A DNA stretch of 26,728 nt, from NCBI GenBank assembly GCA_022839625.1, contig JALHJL010000050.1, forward strand, positions 1-26,728, written 5' to 3'. This DNA is from Phycisphaerales bacterium. Its GTDB lineage: Bacteria; Planctomycetota; Phycisphaerae; UBA1845; Fen-1342. Positions 14,781 to 22,810 of the stretch are shown one piece after another. The notes beneath the pieces are model-generated. The model worked only from the letters and a program-made list of their open reading frames with translations, was not told the origin of the DNA and did no database searches. Made by a program: the position numbers and the translations under genes. Numbering within the stretch: the stretch's first letter is position 1; each line of letters starts with the position of its first letter.

Positions 14781-16391
14781 ATGGCACTGAAGGTCTTCAA
14801 TACGCTCGGCCGCAAGCTCGAGGAGTTCGTACCGCTCAACCCGCCGAACGTCGGGGTCTACGTCTGCGGCCCCACGGTCTACGGGCACAGCCACCTTGGG
14901 CACGCGAAGAGCTACGTCAGCTTCGACGCCATCCTGCGGTGGCTGCGCTACAGCGGCTACAACGTGCGCTACATCCAGAACATCACCGACGTCGGCCACA
15001 TGACCGAGAACGACGAGGACGCCGGCGAAGACAAGATCATCGCCGAGGCCCGGCGGCGCGGGCTGCACCCGGCGGCGGTGGCGGAGTCGTTCACGCGCAG
15101 CTACTTCGAGGACATGGACGCGCTGAGCGTCCTGCGGCCGGACATCAGCCCACGCGCCAGCGGCCATATTCCCGAGCAGATCGAGTGCGCCCGCAAGCTG
15201 CTGGAGAAGGGGCACGCCTACGAGGTCAACGGCTCAGTCTACTTCGACGTGTCGTCGTTCTGGAAGTACGGCCGGCTCAGCGGCCGGAGCGTCGAGGACA
15301 TGGAAGCCGGGGCCCGCGTCGAAGTGAACCCGGAGAAGCGCCACCCCGCCGACTTCGCCCTGTGGAAGCGGGCCGAGCCGGGGCACATCATGCGCTGGCC
15401 GTCCCCGTGGGGCGAGGGCTTCCCCGGCTGGCACCTCGAATGCTCCGTCATGAGCCAGAAGTACATCGGCGACACGCTCGACATCCACGGCGGCGGGATC
15501 GAGAACCAGTTCCCGCACCACGAGTGCGAGATCGCCCAGGGCGAGTGCACGACCGGCCAGCCCTTCTGCCGCTACTGGCTGCACAACAACATGGTGACGC
15601 TCAACGGCCAGAAGATGGGCAAGAGCCTGGGCAACTCCGTCTTCCTGAAGGACCTGTTTCACACGACCGAGCCGCTGCGCGACCGGGATGGCAACGTACT
15701 CGTCGAGAAGAGCTTCGAGCCGGCGGTGATCCGGCACTTCATCCTGACGAGCCATTACCGTGCACCGCTGGACTTCTCGAACGAGGCGCTGAAGGCCGCG
15801 GAGGCGGGTTCGTATAAGCTGCGCGACGCGGTGCGCGAGCTGTCGCGCGCCGCCCGGCGGGCGGCGCAGGGTCCAAAGGTCCAAGGGTCGCAGGGACCAA
15901 GTACGGACGCCCCTCGGCCCCTTGGCCCCTCGGCCCCTCGCCCCCTTGCGGCCGCCCCCAATGCCACTGCTCTTGAGCAGTGCGTTGCGAGCGCCACGTC
16001 AGACGCCGTCCGCACCGCCCTGGCCGACATCAGCCGGCGTTTCAGCGACGCGATGAACGAGGACTTCAACACGGCGGCGGCGGTCGCGACGGTCTTCGAC
16101 TTCGCGCGGCAGGCGGGTGCGTGGATTCGCGACGGTGCCCCGGCGGGGGACCTCCTCGCCGCCGACACGCTCATGCAGGCCCTGGTCGGCGACGTGCTGG
16201 GTCTGAGGTGGCAGGACACGCTCGGCGGTGCCGCGGCGGAAGCGGAGCGCAACGCGCTGATCCAGATTTTGGTCGACCTCCGCAACGACGCGCGTAAGGC
16301 CAAGAACTTCGCGCTGTCGGACCAGGTTCGCACGCGATTGGCCACGCTGGGCATCGAGCTCAAGGACGGCCCGACGGGCACGACGTGGTAA
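14781..16391 (+). CDS. cysS: Cysteinyl-tRNA synthetase with in-frame repeat insertion
   Basis: Charges tRNA-Cys. Class I synthetase of 536 residues, longer than the usual ~460-490. The HIGH-type motif is HLGH (38-41). The zinc site is Cys29, Cys221 (WHLECSVM), His246 and Glu250 (FPHHECE). The KMSKS loop reads KMGKS (278-282). The C-terminal helical domain with DFNTAAAVATVF and the tail LSDQVRTRLATLGIELKDGPTGTTW is normal. Residues about 363-390 (GPKVQGSQGPS...RPLGPSAPRPL) are an insertion from repeat DNA between helices of the DALR-type region. ATG 14781 matches the family start (MALKVFNTLGRK). It is convergent with nadA, 10 bp apart. Confidence 0.96.
   Translation: MALKVFNTLGRKLEEFVPLNPPNVGVYVCGPTVYGHSHLGHAKSYVSFDAILRWLRYSGYNVRYIQNITDVGHMTENDEDAGEDKIIAEARRRGLHPAAVAESFTRSYFEDMDALSVLRPDISPRASGHIPEQIECARKLLEKGHAYEVNGSVYFDVSSFWKYGRLSGRSVEDMEAGARVEVNPEKRHPADFALWKRAEPGHIMRWPSPWGEGFPGWHLECSVMSQKYIGDTLDIHGGGIENQFPHHECEIAQGECTTGQPFCRYWLHNNMVTLNGQKMGKSLGNSVFLKDLFHTTEPLRDRDGNVLVEKSFEPAVIRHFILTSHYRAPLDFSNEALKAAEAGSYKLRDAVRELSRAARRAAQGPKVQGSQGPSTDAPRPLGPSAPRPLAAAPNATALEQCVASATSDAVRTALADISRRFSDAMNEDFNTAAAVATVFDFARQAGAWIRDGAPAGDLLAADTLMQALVGDVLGLRWQDTLGGAAAEAERNALIQILVDLRNDARKAKNFALSDQVRTRLATLGIELKDGPTGTTW
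15869..15952 (-). repeat. In-frame GGGGCCnAG-type repeat insertion in cysS
   Basis: Two repeat registers lie side by side: GGTCCAAAGGTCCAAGGGTC-like units at 15870-15900 and CCCCTCGGCCCCTTGG units at 15909-15950. On the minus strand the second part contains AGGGGCCGAGGGGCCAAGGG (15919-15938), identical to 3265-3284 in the activase gene. The cysS reading frame stays open through it. Confidence 0.8.
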
Positions 16392-16401
16392 CGTCCGGCG
16401 G

Positions 16402-17553
16402 CTACCGCGCCGAGACGGGCTGGGCCGGCCGCAGCGCCAACATCCGCTCCAGCGCTACACGCGACCAGTGCTTCGTCTCGTCATCGACCGTGATCCGGTT
16501 GACGACCCGGCCGGCGACCAGGTTCTCCAGCGCCCAGCACAGGTGCTTCAAGTCGATGCGGTACATCGTACTGCACAGGCACTGCATGCCCGCCAGCGAG
16601 CGGACGTGCTTGTCCGGCAGCGTGGTGGCGAGGCGGTTGACGAGGTGCAACTCGGTGCCGATTGCCCAGTACGTCCCCGCCGGGGCCTCGCGCACCGTCT
16701 TGATGATGTACTCCGTGCTGCCCACGTAGTCCGCCCGCTGGCACACCTCCCACGTGCACTCGGGGTGGACGATGATGTTGTACGGCTCCGGCCGCGCCCG
16801 GATCGCGTCGCACTGGTCGACCTTGAAGAGCTGGTGCACCGAGCAGTGGCCCTTCCACAGGATGAACCGGGCGGCGTGCAGCGCCTCCGGCCCGACGCCG
16901 CCGAACGGCTGGTTCGGGTTATAGACGACCATGCTCTCCAGCGGCCAGCCGAGTGCGTACGCCGTGTTGCGTCCGAGGTGCTGGTCCGGAAGGAAGAGGA
17001 CCTTGTGGCCGCCGGCTCGGCCGAGCGAGTGGTCGGCCGCCGCGGCCCCCTGCAACGCCCACTCGAGCACCAGCTTCGCGTTGGAGCTGGTGCAGCACGC
17101 GCCGTCATGTCGGCCGACGAACGCCTTCACGTCCGCGGAGGAGTTCACGTAGGTGATCGGGGTGATCGGCAGGTCCGAGTGCTTCTCGAGCACCGGCCAG
17201 ACGGCCTCGACCTGGTCGATGTGGGCCATGTCCGCCATGCTGCACCCGGCGGTCAGGTCGGGCAGGATCACCTGCTGGCGGTCGCTGGTGAGAATGTCCG
17301 CCGACTCCGCCATGAAATGGACGCCGCAGAAGACGATGTACTCGGCCTGCGTCTGCTCGGCGGCGAGTTGCGAGAGCTTGAGGCTGTCGCCGGTGAAGTC
17401 GGCAAACTGGATCACGTCGTCCTGCTGGTAGTGGTGGCCGAGGACCACGACGCGCCGGCCGAGCTTCTGGCGCGCGGCGCGGATGCGCTCGCGCAGCTCG
17501 GCGTCGGTGCGGTCGGCGTATTCCGGCGGTAGCGGAGGTTGCAGCAGCATCAT
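16402..17553 (-). CDS. nadA: Quinolinate synthase A
   Basis: Condenses iminoaspartate with dihydroxyacetone phosphate to quinolinate in de novo NAD synthesis; oxygen-sensitive [4Fe-4S] enzyme. 383 residues. Probable cluster ligands are Cys76 (FCGVHFMAE), Cys266 (HPEC) and Cys325 or Cys327 (MQCLCST). Other signatures are LGHHYQQDDVIQFADFTGDS (39-58), PDLTAGCSMAD, TYVNSSADVKAF, CCTSSNA and FLPDQHLGRNTA. The start at 17553 is the first of two adjacent ATGs where similarity begins; the frame stays open to 17778 without resemblance. It is downstream of vanZ-like by 133 bp on the same strand. Its partners nadB and nadC are not in the window. Confidence 0.97.
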   Translation of the reverse strand: MMLLQPPLPPEYADRTDAELRERIRAARQKLGRRVVVLGHHYQQDDVIQFADFTGDSLKLSQLAAEQTQAEYIVFCGVHFMAESADILTSDRQQVILPDLTAGCSMADMAHIDQVEAVWPVLEKHSDLPITPITYVNSSADVKAFVGRHDGACCTSSNAKLVLEWALQGAAAADHSLGRAGGHKVLFLPDQHLGRNTAYALGWPLESMVVYNPNQPFGGVGPEALHAARFILWKGHCSVHQLFKVDQCDAIRARPEPYNIIVHPECTWEVCQRADYVGSTEYIIKTVREAPAGTYWAIGTELHLVNRLATTLPDKHVRSLAGMQCLCSTMYRIDLKHLCWALENLVAGRVVNRITVDDETKHWSRVALERMLALRPAQPVSAR

Positions 17554-17686
17554 AGACTCGTTTGCTGACGTAGTTCCATCATATCGTATCGTAGCGCTGG
17601 GCCGTGCGCGAATCCAGATTGCCCGCTTCAGCGCGTGCTTCACCGATTGAACGCGCGGCGCGGACGGCAGGGCGCTGCGGCACGTG

Positions 17687-18082
17687 TCACGCGGCGCCCT
17701 TTCGCCGCCGCCATTCGAGGACGGCGAGCACGGCCACGATCCCCACGACGTCGCAAAGCCAATCGACCACGTCCGCACCGCGGCCGACGAACTGCTGCAC
17801 GTACTCGTCCGCGGCGGCGTATCCGATCAGCAGGACTGCGGCGACGTACACGAAGCGGCCGGACAACGGGTAGCGTATTGTCTCCGCGAACCGCCAGAAC
17901 AGGAATGCCAGCAGCCCGAACGCGCCGACGTGCGCGAGCTTGTCCGAGGCCCGTATGCCCACGTCGAACGTGAGCCGCGGAAAGTGCGTCAGGCAGACCA
18001 GAAAGACCCAATACGCGGGCAGCGCCCGGCGGTACCAGTGCGCCCACTTCGGCGAAAACGGAGCCGAACCGGCGGGCCTCAC
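17687..18082 (-). CDS. VanZ-like small membrane protein
   Basis: A 131-residue membrane protein of the VanZ-like family, function mostly unknown (the VanZ prototype gives low-level teicoplanin resistance). Three to four hydrophobic segments, about 22-38, 52-66, 76-92 and 105-122. Family signatures are SDKLAHVGAFGLLAFLFW (46-63) and DEYVQQFVGRGADVVDWLCD (92-111). The start is taken as GTG 18082, which overlaps the parA stop in GTGA; no separate ribosome binding site is visible, so translation is probably coupled to parA. Confidence 0.82.
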   Translation of the reverse strand: MRPAGSAPFSPKWAHWYRRALPAYWVFLVCLTHFPRLTFDVGIRASDKLAHVGAFGLLAFLFWRFAETIRYPLSGRFVYVAAVLLIGYAAADEYVQQFVGRGADVVDWLCDVVGIVAVLAVLEWRRRKGAA

Positions 18083-18930
18083 GGCTGGGTTGCGTCCGCG
18101 ACGGCGGCCGCCTGGCCGGCCAGTGCGACCGGGGCTTGCGGCGCGGCACCGCGGGCCGCGAGCTCGCGCGCGAGCGCCAGGTAATCCGCCGCCCCGTGGC
18201 TGTTCGGAGAATAGTCGAAGATCGTCCGGCCGAAGCTGGGACACTCGGCCAGCTTGATATTGCGTCGAATGACCGTCTCAAAGACGCAGGCGCCGAACCA
18301 CGGCGCATGCGGCTCGGCGGCGGCGAGGAAGCGCACCACGTCGTCTCGGACCTCCTGCGCGAGCCGCGTGCCGGCTTCGTACAGGCACAGCACGACGCCG
18401 ACGACGCGCAGGGCGGGATTGAGCCGCTCGCGAACCAGGGTGACGGTCTCCAACAGGCGGCTCAAGCCCTGCAACGCGAGGAAGTGCGGCTGCAACGGAA
18501 TGAGTACCTCCTCGACGGCTGCCAGGGCGTTGATGGTCAGCAGCCCGAGCGACGGGGCACAATCGACCAGGCAGAAGTCAAAACCGTCGTGGTAGGGCCG
18601 TAACGCACGCCCGAAGACCGTTTCGCGCTGGCCGCGGCCGGCGAGCTCGATCTCGGCGCCGACCAGGTCGATGTGGGCGGGGATCACGACGAGCCGGTCG
18701 CCGACGGTGCGAGCGGTATCGCCCAGTGCCGCCCCGCGGATCAGCACGTCATAGATGCTGAGGTCGTCCGACCCGACCTCGGCACCGGTGTGCATGGTAG
18801 CGTGGGCCTGCGGGTCCAGGTCGACCAGGAGCACGCGCCGGCCGTTCCGCGCCAGGGCCGCTGACAGATTGACCGCCGTCGTCGTTTTTCCCACGCCGCC
18901 CTTCTGGTTGATGACCGCGATCGACCGCAT
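18079..18930 (-). CDS. parA: ParA/Soj-type chromosome partition ATPase
   Basis: Deviant Walker-type ATPase of chromosome or plasmid segregation. 283 residues starting MRSIAVINQKGG. Walker A KGGVGKTTTAVN (10-21), A' motif LLVDLDPQAHAT, Walker B FCLVDCAPSLGLLTINAL, then VLIPLQPHFLALQGLSRLLETV, typical of Soj-like chromosomal ParA. There is no parB, parS-like 16-mer, gidA/rsmG or origin cluster nearby, so it is detached from the usual locus. The start at 18930 is where family similarity begins. A good -10 ends only 7 bp upstream, implying a leaderless or nearly leaderless mRNA. Confidence 0.93.
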   Translation of the reverse strand: MRSIAVINQKGGVGKTTTAVNLSAALARNGRRVLLVDLDPQAHATMHTGAEVGSDDLSIYDVLIRGAALGDTARTVGDRLVVIPAHIDLVGAEIELAGRGQRETVFGRALRPYHDGFDFCLVDCAPSLGLLTINALAAVEEVLIPLQPHFLALQGLSRLLETVTLVRERLNPALRVVGVVLCLYEAGTRLAQEVRDDVVRFLAAAEPHAPWFGACVFETVIRRNIKLAECPSFGRTIFDYSPNSHGAADYLALARELAARGAAPQAPVALAGQAAAVADATQP

Positions 18931-18937
18931 GAAGGGC

Positions 18938-18966
18938 AGTATACGAGAGTGGAGCGTCGATCGGAA
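18938..18966 (-). promoter_or_regulatory. Promoter of parA, predicted leaderless
   Basis: On the minus strand TTCCGA (18966-18961) and TATACT (18943-18938) are 17 bp apart. With the usual 6-7 nt to the start site, transcription would begin at or one base before the parA ATG (18930). No Shine-Dalgarno sequence precedes that ATG. Confidence 0.5.
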
Positions 18967-19257
18967 CACGCAGGCTGCCGGGCGTGGCCCGCCGTCGTCC
19001 CCACGTGCGGCCCGCCCCGCCCTCGCATCTTGCCGGAGCCCGAGTCCCGTAGTTCGAGTCAGCAGACGCGACGTTGCCCGGCACGAGCGGGGTGGTCGGG
19101 TCTGCGGACCTGACCTACGGATTGCGAGCATGCCACCCGCCCGGGCAGACGCGCCCATCCGGCCCCAGCGCGGCGAAACCCCGCCGCATGCGACGTCCGC
19201 TACGAAGCCCGGACGCGGCGTCGAGCACCCGCCCCGGCGCGCGGGCTCGGCGTGATG
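18967..19257. other. Gene-poor stretch between the secreted protein and parA
   Basis: With the parA promoter included, 327 bp lie between parA and the stop at 19258. Apart from that promoter I see no gene, tRNA or convincing terminator. The open frames that cross it read as Arg/Pro-rich shadows of GC-rich DNA. Confidence 0.5.
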
Positions 19258-20856
19258 CTACGAGCCCGCCAGCAGCGCCACGAACGGGTTGATGTCGTCG
19301 AACCCCACGCTGCCGTTGCCGTTGATGTCCGCGTGGAGGAGCCGACAGGTCGGGTACGTCGCCTCATAGGCCGCCGGATTGACGAGCGCCAGGACAAACG
19401 GGTTGATGTCCCCGAAGTCCACCACGCCATCGCAGTTCAAGTCGCCGACGAGGAACGCGGGCAAGCCCAGACTGCCATCCGGGTTCACGTTCTGGGCATA
19501 GATGTTGCCGCTGTCGATGCGCTGGTCCGCCCATGCCACCACCGGCATCCCGGACGGCGTACGCACGACGTCGAGGCCCCACTTTCCGCTGGGCGTCGAG
19601 CAGACCATGAGCGGCGCCCCCGGCCAAACGAGATTGCCCGATTCATCCACGCGGGCTGCCACCAGGTGGGCCGGGCCGTCGTCATCGACATAGAAGACCG
19701 TCGCCCCGGACCCGGCGATCATGGTAGTCACGAACGCGTTCTGTTGGCCGCTGAGCGGCAGGAGCTGTAGGCCGGAGTTCGTCCACAACCGGGTGCCGGC
19801 GGACGAAAAGCGCTGCCCGTACAACCCCCACTGCGTCTGGGTCAGGTTGCTCTCGGTCCAGAACAGGAAGATCTCGCCGCTGGCGGGGTTGTAGGCGACG
19901 CTGGGGGACAGGCGAATCCGGTTGGCGAGCGTCGAAGCCGCCACGCCGTTGTGCGGAAACAGCTCGACGCCCAGCGCGTTCACATGCTGAACGTAGCAGT
20001 TCCGCGTGCCGGCCACATCGTACCAGCCGTAGACCGCGCCGCCGCTGCCGTCCGTCACGAAGTTCGGGAAATATCCCATCTGCACCGAGCCGCCGTCAAA
20101 GACGATCACCGGGGTCAGGCCCCAGGCCGGGGCGCCGCTGGCCGTGTACTTCTGTGTGTACAGGTACCTGGGAGAGGAATAGCCGCCCGTGTAATGGACC
20201 CACAACGCGATGACCGTCCCACCGCCGGAGGTCTCCAGGTCGCTGAGCAGATAGGAGCCGCTCGACGGGCCGACGTGCTTGGCGGGGCTCCACTGGGGTA
20301 CGCCGTTGGCGCTGAGCCTTTGCAGCCAGAAGGCGTCGCCCTGCGACCAGCCGACGAAGTAGTCGCCTGTGGTGCTCACTGCGACTTGCGGGCTGGCGAC
20401 GAACTCGATCGTATTGGTGAGCAGCACGCCCGTCGGGCCCCACAGGAGCGTGCCGTCCGGGCTGACCTTGTTGCAGCCGATCTGGTCGCTGCCGCTGCGG
20501 TCATCGTTGTAGGTCACGATGGCGCAATCGTCGGCATCGACGGCGAGGTCATAGTCCGTCGTCCAGCCGTAGGACCGGTTGGCAATCAGCAGTCCATTGT
20601 GCGCCCACTGCTCGTAACCCTGCGGGTCGAGCCGCTGGAGGTACACGTCGTATCCGCCCGCGGCGTTGTCGAACCAACTGATGTAGCAGCCGCCGTCGGA
20701 GGTGCTGCGGACCTTCGGCTGCACCTGGTCGGCGGGCCGGTCGGCGATGGCCAGGTTGACCGCGGCATCGGACGACCACTGCCCATCGGCGCTGCCCACC
20801 AGCGCCCCCAGCAAGAACACGAACCCCACCGCCGTACGCGCATGAACCGCTTTCAT
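19258..20856 (-). CDS. Secreted beta-rich protein with dockerin-like tail
   Basis: A 532-residue exported protein of unknown function. Residues 1-25 are a signal peptide (AVGFVFLLGALVG, likely cut at ADG/Q). Residues about 26-470 consist of repeated ~45-50-residue units with patterns like YDVYLQRLDPQGYEQWAHNG, WLQRLSANGVPQW and YGQRFSSAGTRLW. This suggests a beta-propeller-like body of the kind seen in planctomycete proteins. Residues ~471-532 are the dockerin-like tail (GDLNCDGVVDFGDINPF; ADINGNGSVGFDDINPF) ending VALLAGS. ATG 20856 is preceded by GAGGAG and sits at the signal peptide start. The tail suggests a shared anchoring or sorting route with the carboxypeptidase. Confidence 0.85.
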   Translation of the reverse strand: MKAVHARTAVGFVFLLGALVGSADGQWSSDAAVNLAIADRPADQVQPKVRSTSDGGCYISWFDNAAGGYDVYLQRLDPQGYEQWAHNGLLIANRSYGWTTDYDLAVDADDCAIVTYNDDRSGSDQIGCNKVSPDGTLLWGPTGVLLTNTIEFVASPQVAVSTTGDYFVGWSQGDAFWLQRLSANGVPQWSPAKHVGPSSGSYLLSDLETSGGGTVIALWVHYTGGYSSPRYLYTQKYTASGAPAWGLTPVIVFDGGSVQMGYFPNFVTDGSGGAVYGWYDVAGTRNCYVQHVNALGVELFPHNGVAASTLANRIRLSPSVAYNPASGEIFLFWTESNLTQTQWGLYGQRFSSAGTRLWTNSGLQLLPLSGQQNAFVTTMIAGSGATVFYVDDDGPAHLVAARVDESGNLVWPGAPLMVCSTPSGKWGLDVVRTPSGMPVVAWADQRIDSGNIYAQNVNPDGSLGLPAFLVGDLNCDGVVDFGDINPFVLALVNPAAYEATYPTCRLLHADINGNGSVGFDDINPFVALLAGS

Positions 20857-20916
20857 CCCGCTCTCCTCTCCCCCCCTCATCCGCACGGCCGACACAAGCC
20901 ACGAGACAACCCAATC

Positions 20917-20925
20917 AGTATATCA
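20917..20925 (-). promoter_or_regulatory. Extended -10 promoter of the secreted-protein gene
   Basis: TGATATACT on the minus strand (20925-20917) is an extended -10 with a TATACT core, about 60 bp before the ATG at 20856. The -35 is poor. Confidence 0.45.
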
Positions 20926-20974
20926 CAAACCACCCACGCGGACGGGAATCTCGGCCTGCCAGTCGGTGGGGGGG

Positions 20975-21003
20975 GGCACAGTGCAGCGGGATGCGCCTAT
21001 ACT
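20975..21003 (+). promoter_or_regulatory. Promoter of the uroporphyrinogen decarboxylase-family gene
   Basis: GGCACA (20975-20980) and TATACT (20998-21003) are 17 bp apart. Transcription would start near 21010, downstream of the ATG at 20991, which argues for the later GTG start at 21057. Confidence 0.4.
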
Positions 21004-21056
21004 GCTACTGGCAATGTTCACGGGGCGAACAGGCCCCGCCCGGAGTCCGCCAGACG

Positions 21057-22484
21057 GTGATTCAGCCTGCCCTGCCCAAGGACGTGCTTCACGAGCAGCG
21101 CTTGGCCCGCTACGTCACCGCGCTGCGGAACGAGAAGCCCGACCGTATCCCGATCCGGCCGTTCGTCGCGGAGTTTGCGGCCAAGTACGCCGGCTACACC
21201 TGCCAGGAGGTTACGCACGACTACGAGAAGGCGTTCGACGCCGTCCGCCGCTGCGCGCTGGATTTCGACTGGGACGCGGTGGTCGGCAACATGGTCTACG
21301 TCTGGACGGGGCTCACCGAGGCGATCGGGCTGAGGTACTACGCCATTCCCGGCGTACACGTGCCGGCGGACGTCGGCTTCCAATATCGGGAGCCGCCGGT
21401 CGAACAGGCATACATGCGGGCGGACGAGTACGACGCGCTCATCGCCGACCCGACGGCGTTCCTCTACAGCGTGTGGCTGCCGCGCGTAGCCCGCGACGTG
21501 GCGGCGCCCGGCACGCCAGCGACGTACCGCAGCCACCTGTCGTTCGTCAAAGGCGGCATGGCGATGCAGAAGTACTTCGCGGCGCTCGGCGAGCAGGCTT
21601 ACCGGCTACGCGTGGAGTGCGGCACGGTCGGGGCGATCGCGGGCATTCTCAAGGCCCCGTTCGACATCCTGGCGGACAAGCTGCGCGGGTACATCGGACT
21701 GACGCGGGACATGGTGAGCCAGCCGGCCAGGGTCCGGGCCGCGTGCGAGGCGCTGTTGCCGCACCTGCTGCACATCGCGGCATCTTCAGCCGACCCGGAG
21801 CGGCGGGTGCCGATCGGTTTCTGGATGCACCGCGGGTGCGTCCCGTTTGTGACGCCGGCGCAGTTCGACTCCCACTATTGGCCGACGCTGCGGCCGATCA
21901 TCGAGGAACTCTGGGGGCGGGGGCACCAGACGCTGTTCTACGCGGAGGGAGACTGGAGCTATCACCTCGACCGTTTCGCCGAGCTGCCCGAGCGGAGCAT
22001 CGTGTATCACGTCGATCGCGGCAACATCGCCCTGGTCCATCGCAAGCTCGGCCACAGGTTCTGTCTGAGCGGCGGCATCCCGAACTACGTGCTGGCGGCC
22101 GGTACGCCGGCGGAGGTGCGGGCGTGCTGCAAGCAGATCATCGATACTGTGGCACGCGACGGCGGATACATCATGGATGCCAGCGCGATCATTCAGAATG
22201 ACGCCCAGGTCGAGAATATCCGGGCGCTGACCGAGTTCACGCGGGAGTACGGCGGCTACTCGACTGGCTCGTCGGGGACGCCCGCTACGGCGAACACGTC
22301 TTCAACGCCGGCCGCCCACGGTGTGCCGCCTCGCCCGAGGGCGGATGTGTGCATCCCCTGGAGCCAGAAGCGGTGCGAGCTGCCGGAGCTCCCGACCGCG
22401 AGCGAGGACTTCGTCCGCCGGGTGTGGGAAGACGTCGACGCGCTCGGCCACACGTACATCTGGCATTGCCTGCTGTCCTTCTGA
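21057..22484 (+). CDS. Uroporphyrinogen decarboxylase-family protein (methyltransferase-like)
   Basis: A URO-D/MtaA-CmuA superfamily TIM-barrel protein of 475 residues. These act either in haem synthesis or, more often in distant members like this one, in methyl transfer with corrinoid proteins. Visible segments are RYVTALRNEKPDRIPIRPF near residues 17-35, WMHRGCVPFVTPAQF, ELWGRGHQTLFYAEGDW, LSGGIPNYVLAAGTPAEV and the C-terminal IIDTVARDGGYIMDAS. It lacks the clean N-terminal RQAGR signature expected of true HemE, so a haem role is unlikely. After a Ser/Thr/Pro linker (GSSGTPATANTSS...) an extra ~50-residue tail ends at TYIWHCLLSF. GTG 21057 is chosen from the promoter position; the ribosome binding site is weak. 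No corrinoid partner is visible. Confidence 0.8.
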   Translation: MIQPALPKDVLHEQRLARYVTALRNEKPDRIPIRPFVAEFAAKYAGYTCQEVTHDYEKAFDAVRRCALDFDWDAVVGNMVYVWTGLTEAIGLRYYAIPGVHVPADVGFQYREPPVEQAYMRADEYDALIADPTAFLYSVWLPRVARDVAAPGTPATYRSHLSFVKGGMAMQKYFAALGEQAYRLRVECGTVGAIAGILKAPFDILADKLRGYIGLTRDMVSQPARVRAACEALLPHLLHIAASSADPERRVPIGFWMHRGCVPFVTPAQFDSHYWPTLRPIIEELWGRGHQTLFYAEGDWSYHLDRFAELPERSIVYHVDRGNIALVHRKLGHRFCLSGGIPNYVLAAGTPAEVRACCKQIIDTVARDGGYIMDASAIIQNDAQVENIRALTEFTREYGGYSTGSSGTPATANTSSTPAAHGVPPRPRADVCIPWSQKRCELPELPTASEDFVRRVWEDVDALGHTYIWHCLLSF

Positions 22485-22810
22485 GCCGGCGGGCACGCTC
22501 TGGGGATTGGGGGCTTCGGAAGGCCGCCGCGGGGCCGACGCAACCCGATCCGCGCAGGAATAGTCTGGACGCGTTCAGAGACAGGGCTCTTCCGTAAGAG
22601 TCGGGTTATCGGGTAGCCCCCGGGCGTTGCTGCCCCGGGGCTACCCGATGACCCCCAATGTGCGGGCTATTACACCGCGCAGGTAACCAGCGACGGGCCA
22701 CATTGGCCCGTCCTGTCAGACGACGTACCGGTCGCGAGCGAAGGCCGCCGTGGGCACGGTTCACACGGAGGGATACCTGCGACCAGCGTGCTCGACGCCC
22801 TGCCGGCGGG
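22485..22810. other. Convergent intergenic region
   Basis: A 326-bp region between two convergent genes. It contains one long palindrome (22603-22654) and otherwise nothing I can name. Confidence 0.5.
22603..22654. terminator. Long hairpin between convergent genes
   Basis: GGGTTATCGGGTAGCCCC (22603-22620) pairs with GGGGCTACCCGATGACCC (22637-22654): 18 pairs with one G-T wobble. The 16-base loop can itself pair partly. There is no T-run on either side. It could act as a bidirectional transcript end or be a dispersed palindromic repeat of the REP type. Confidence 0.6.

Noticed and set aside
12334..14787. Very long open frame (about 817 codons) on the minus strand
   Set aside because: It runs opposite rplS, yraN and the carboxypeptidase, is Arg/Val/Asp-rich and matches no family. 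This is a normal artefact of GC-rich third positions.
20991..21056. ATG at 20991 as start of the URO-D-family protein
   Set aside because: The -10 box (20998-21003) lies downstream of it, and the added residues show no family similarity.
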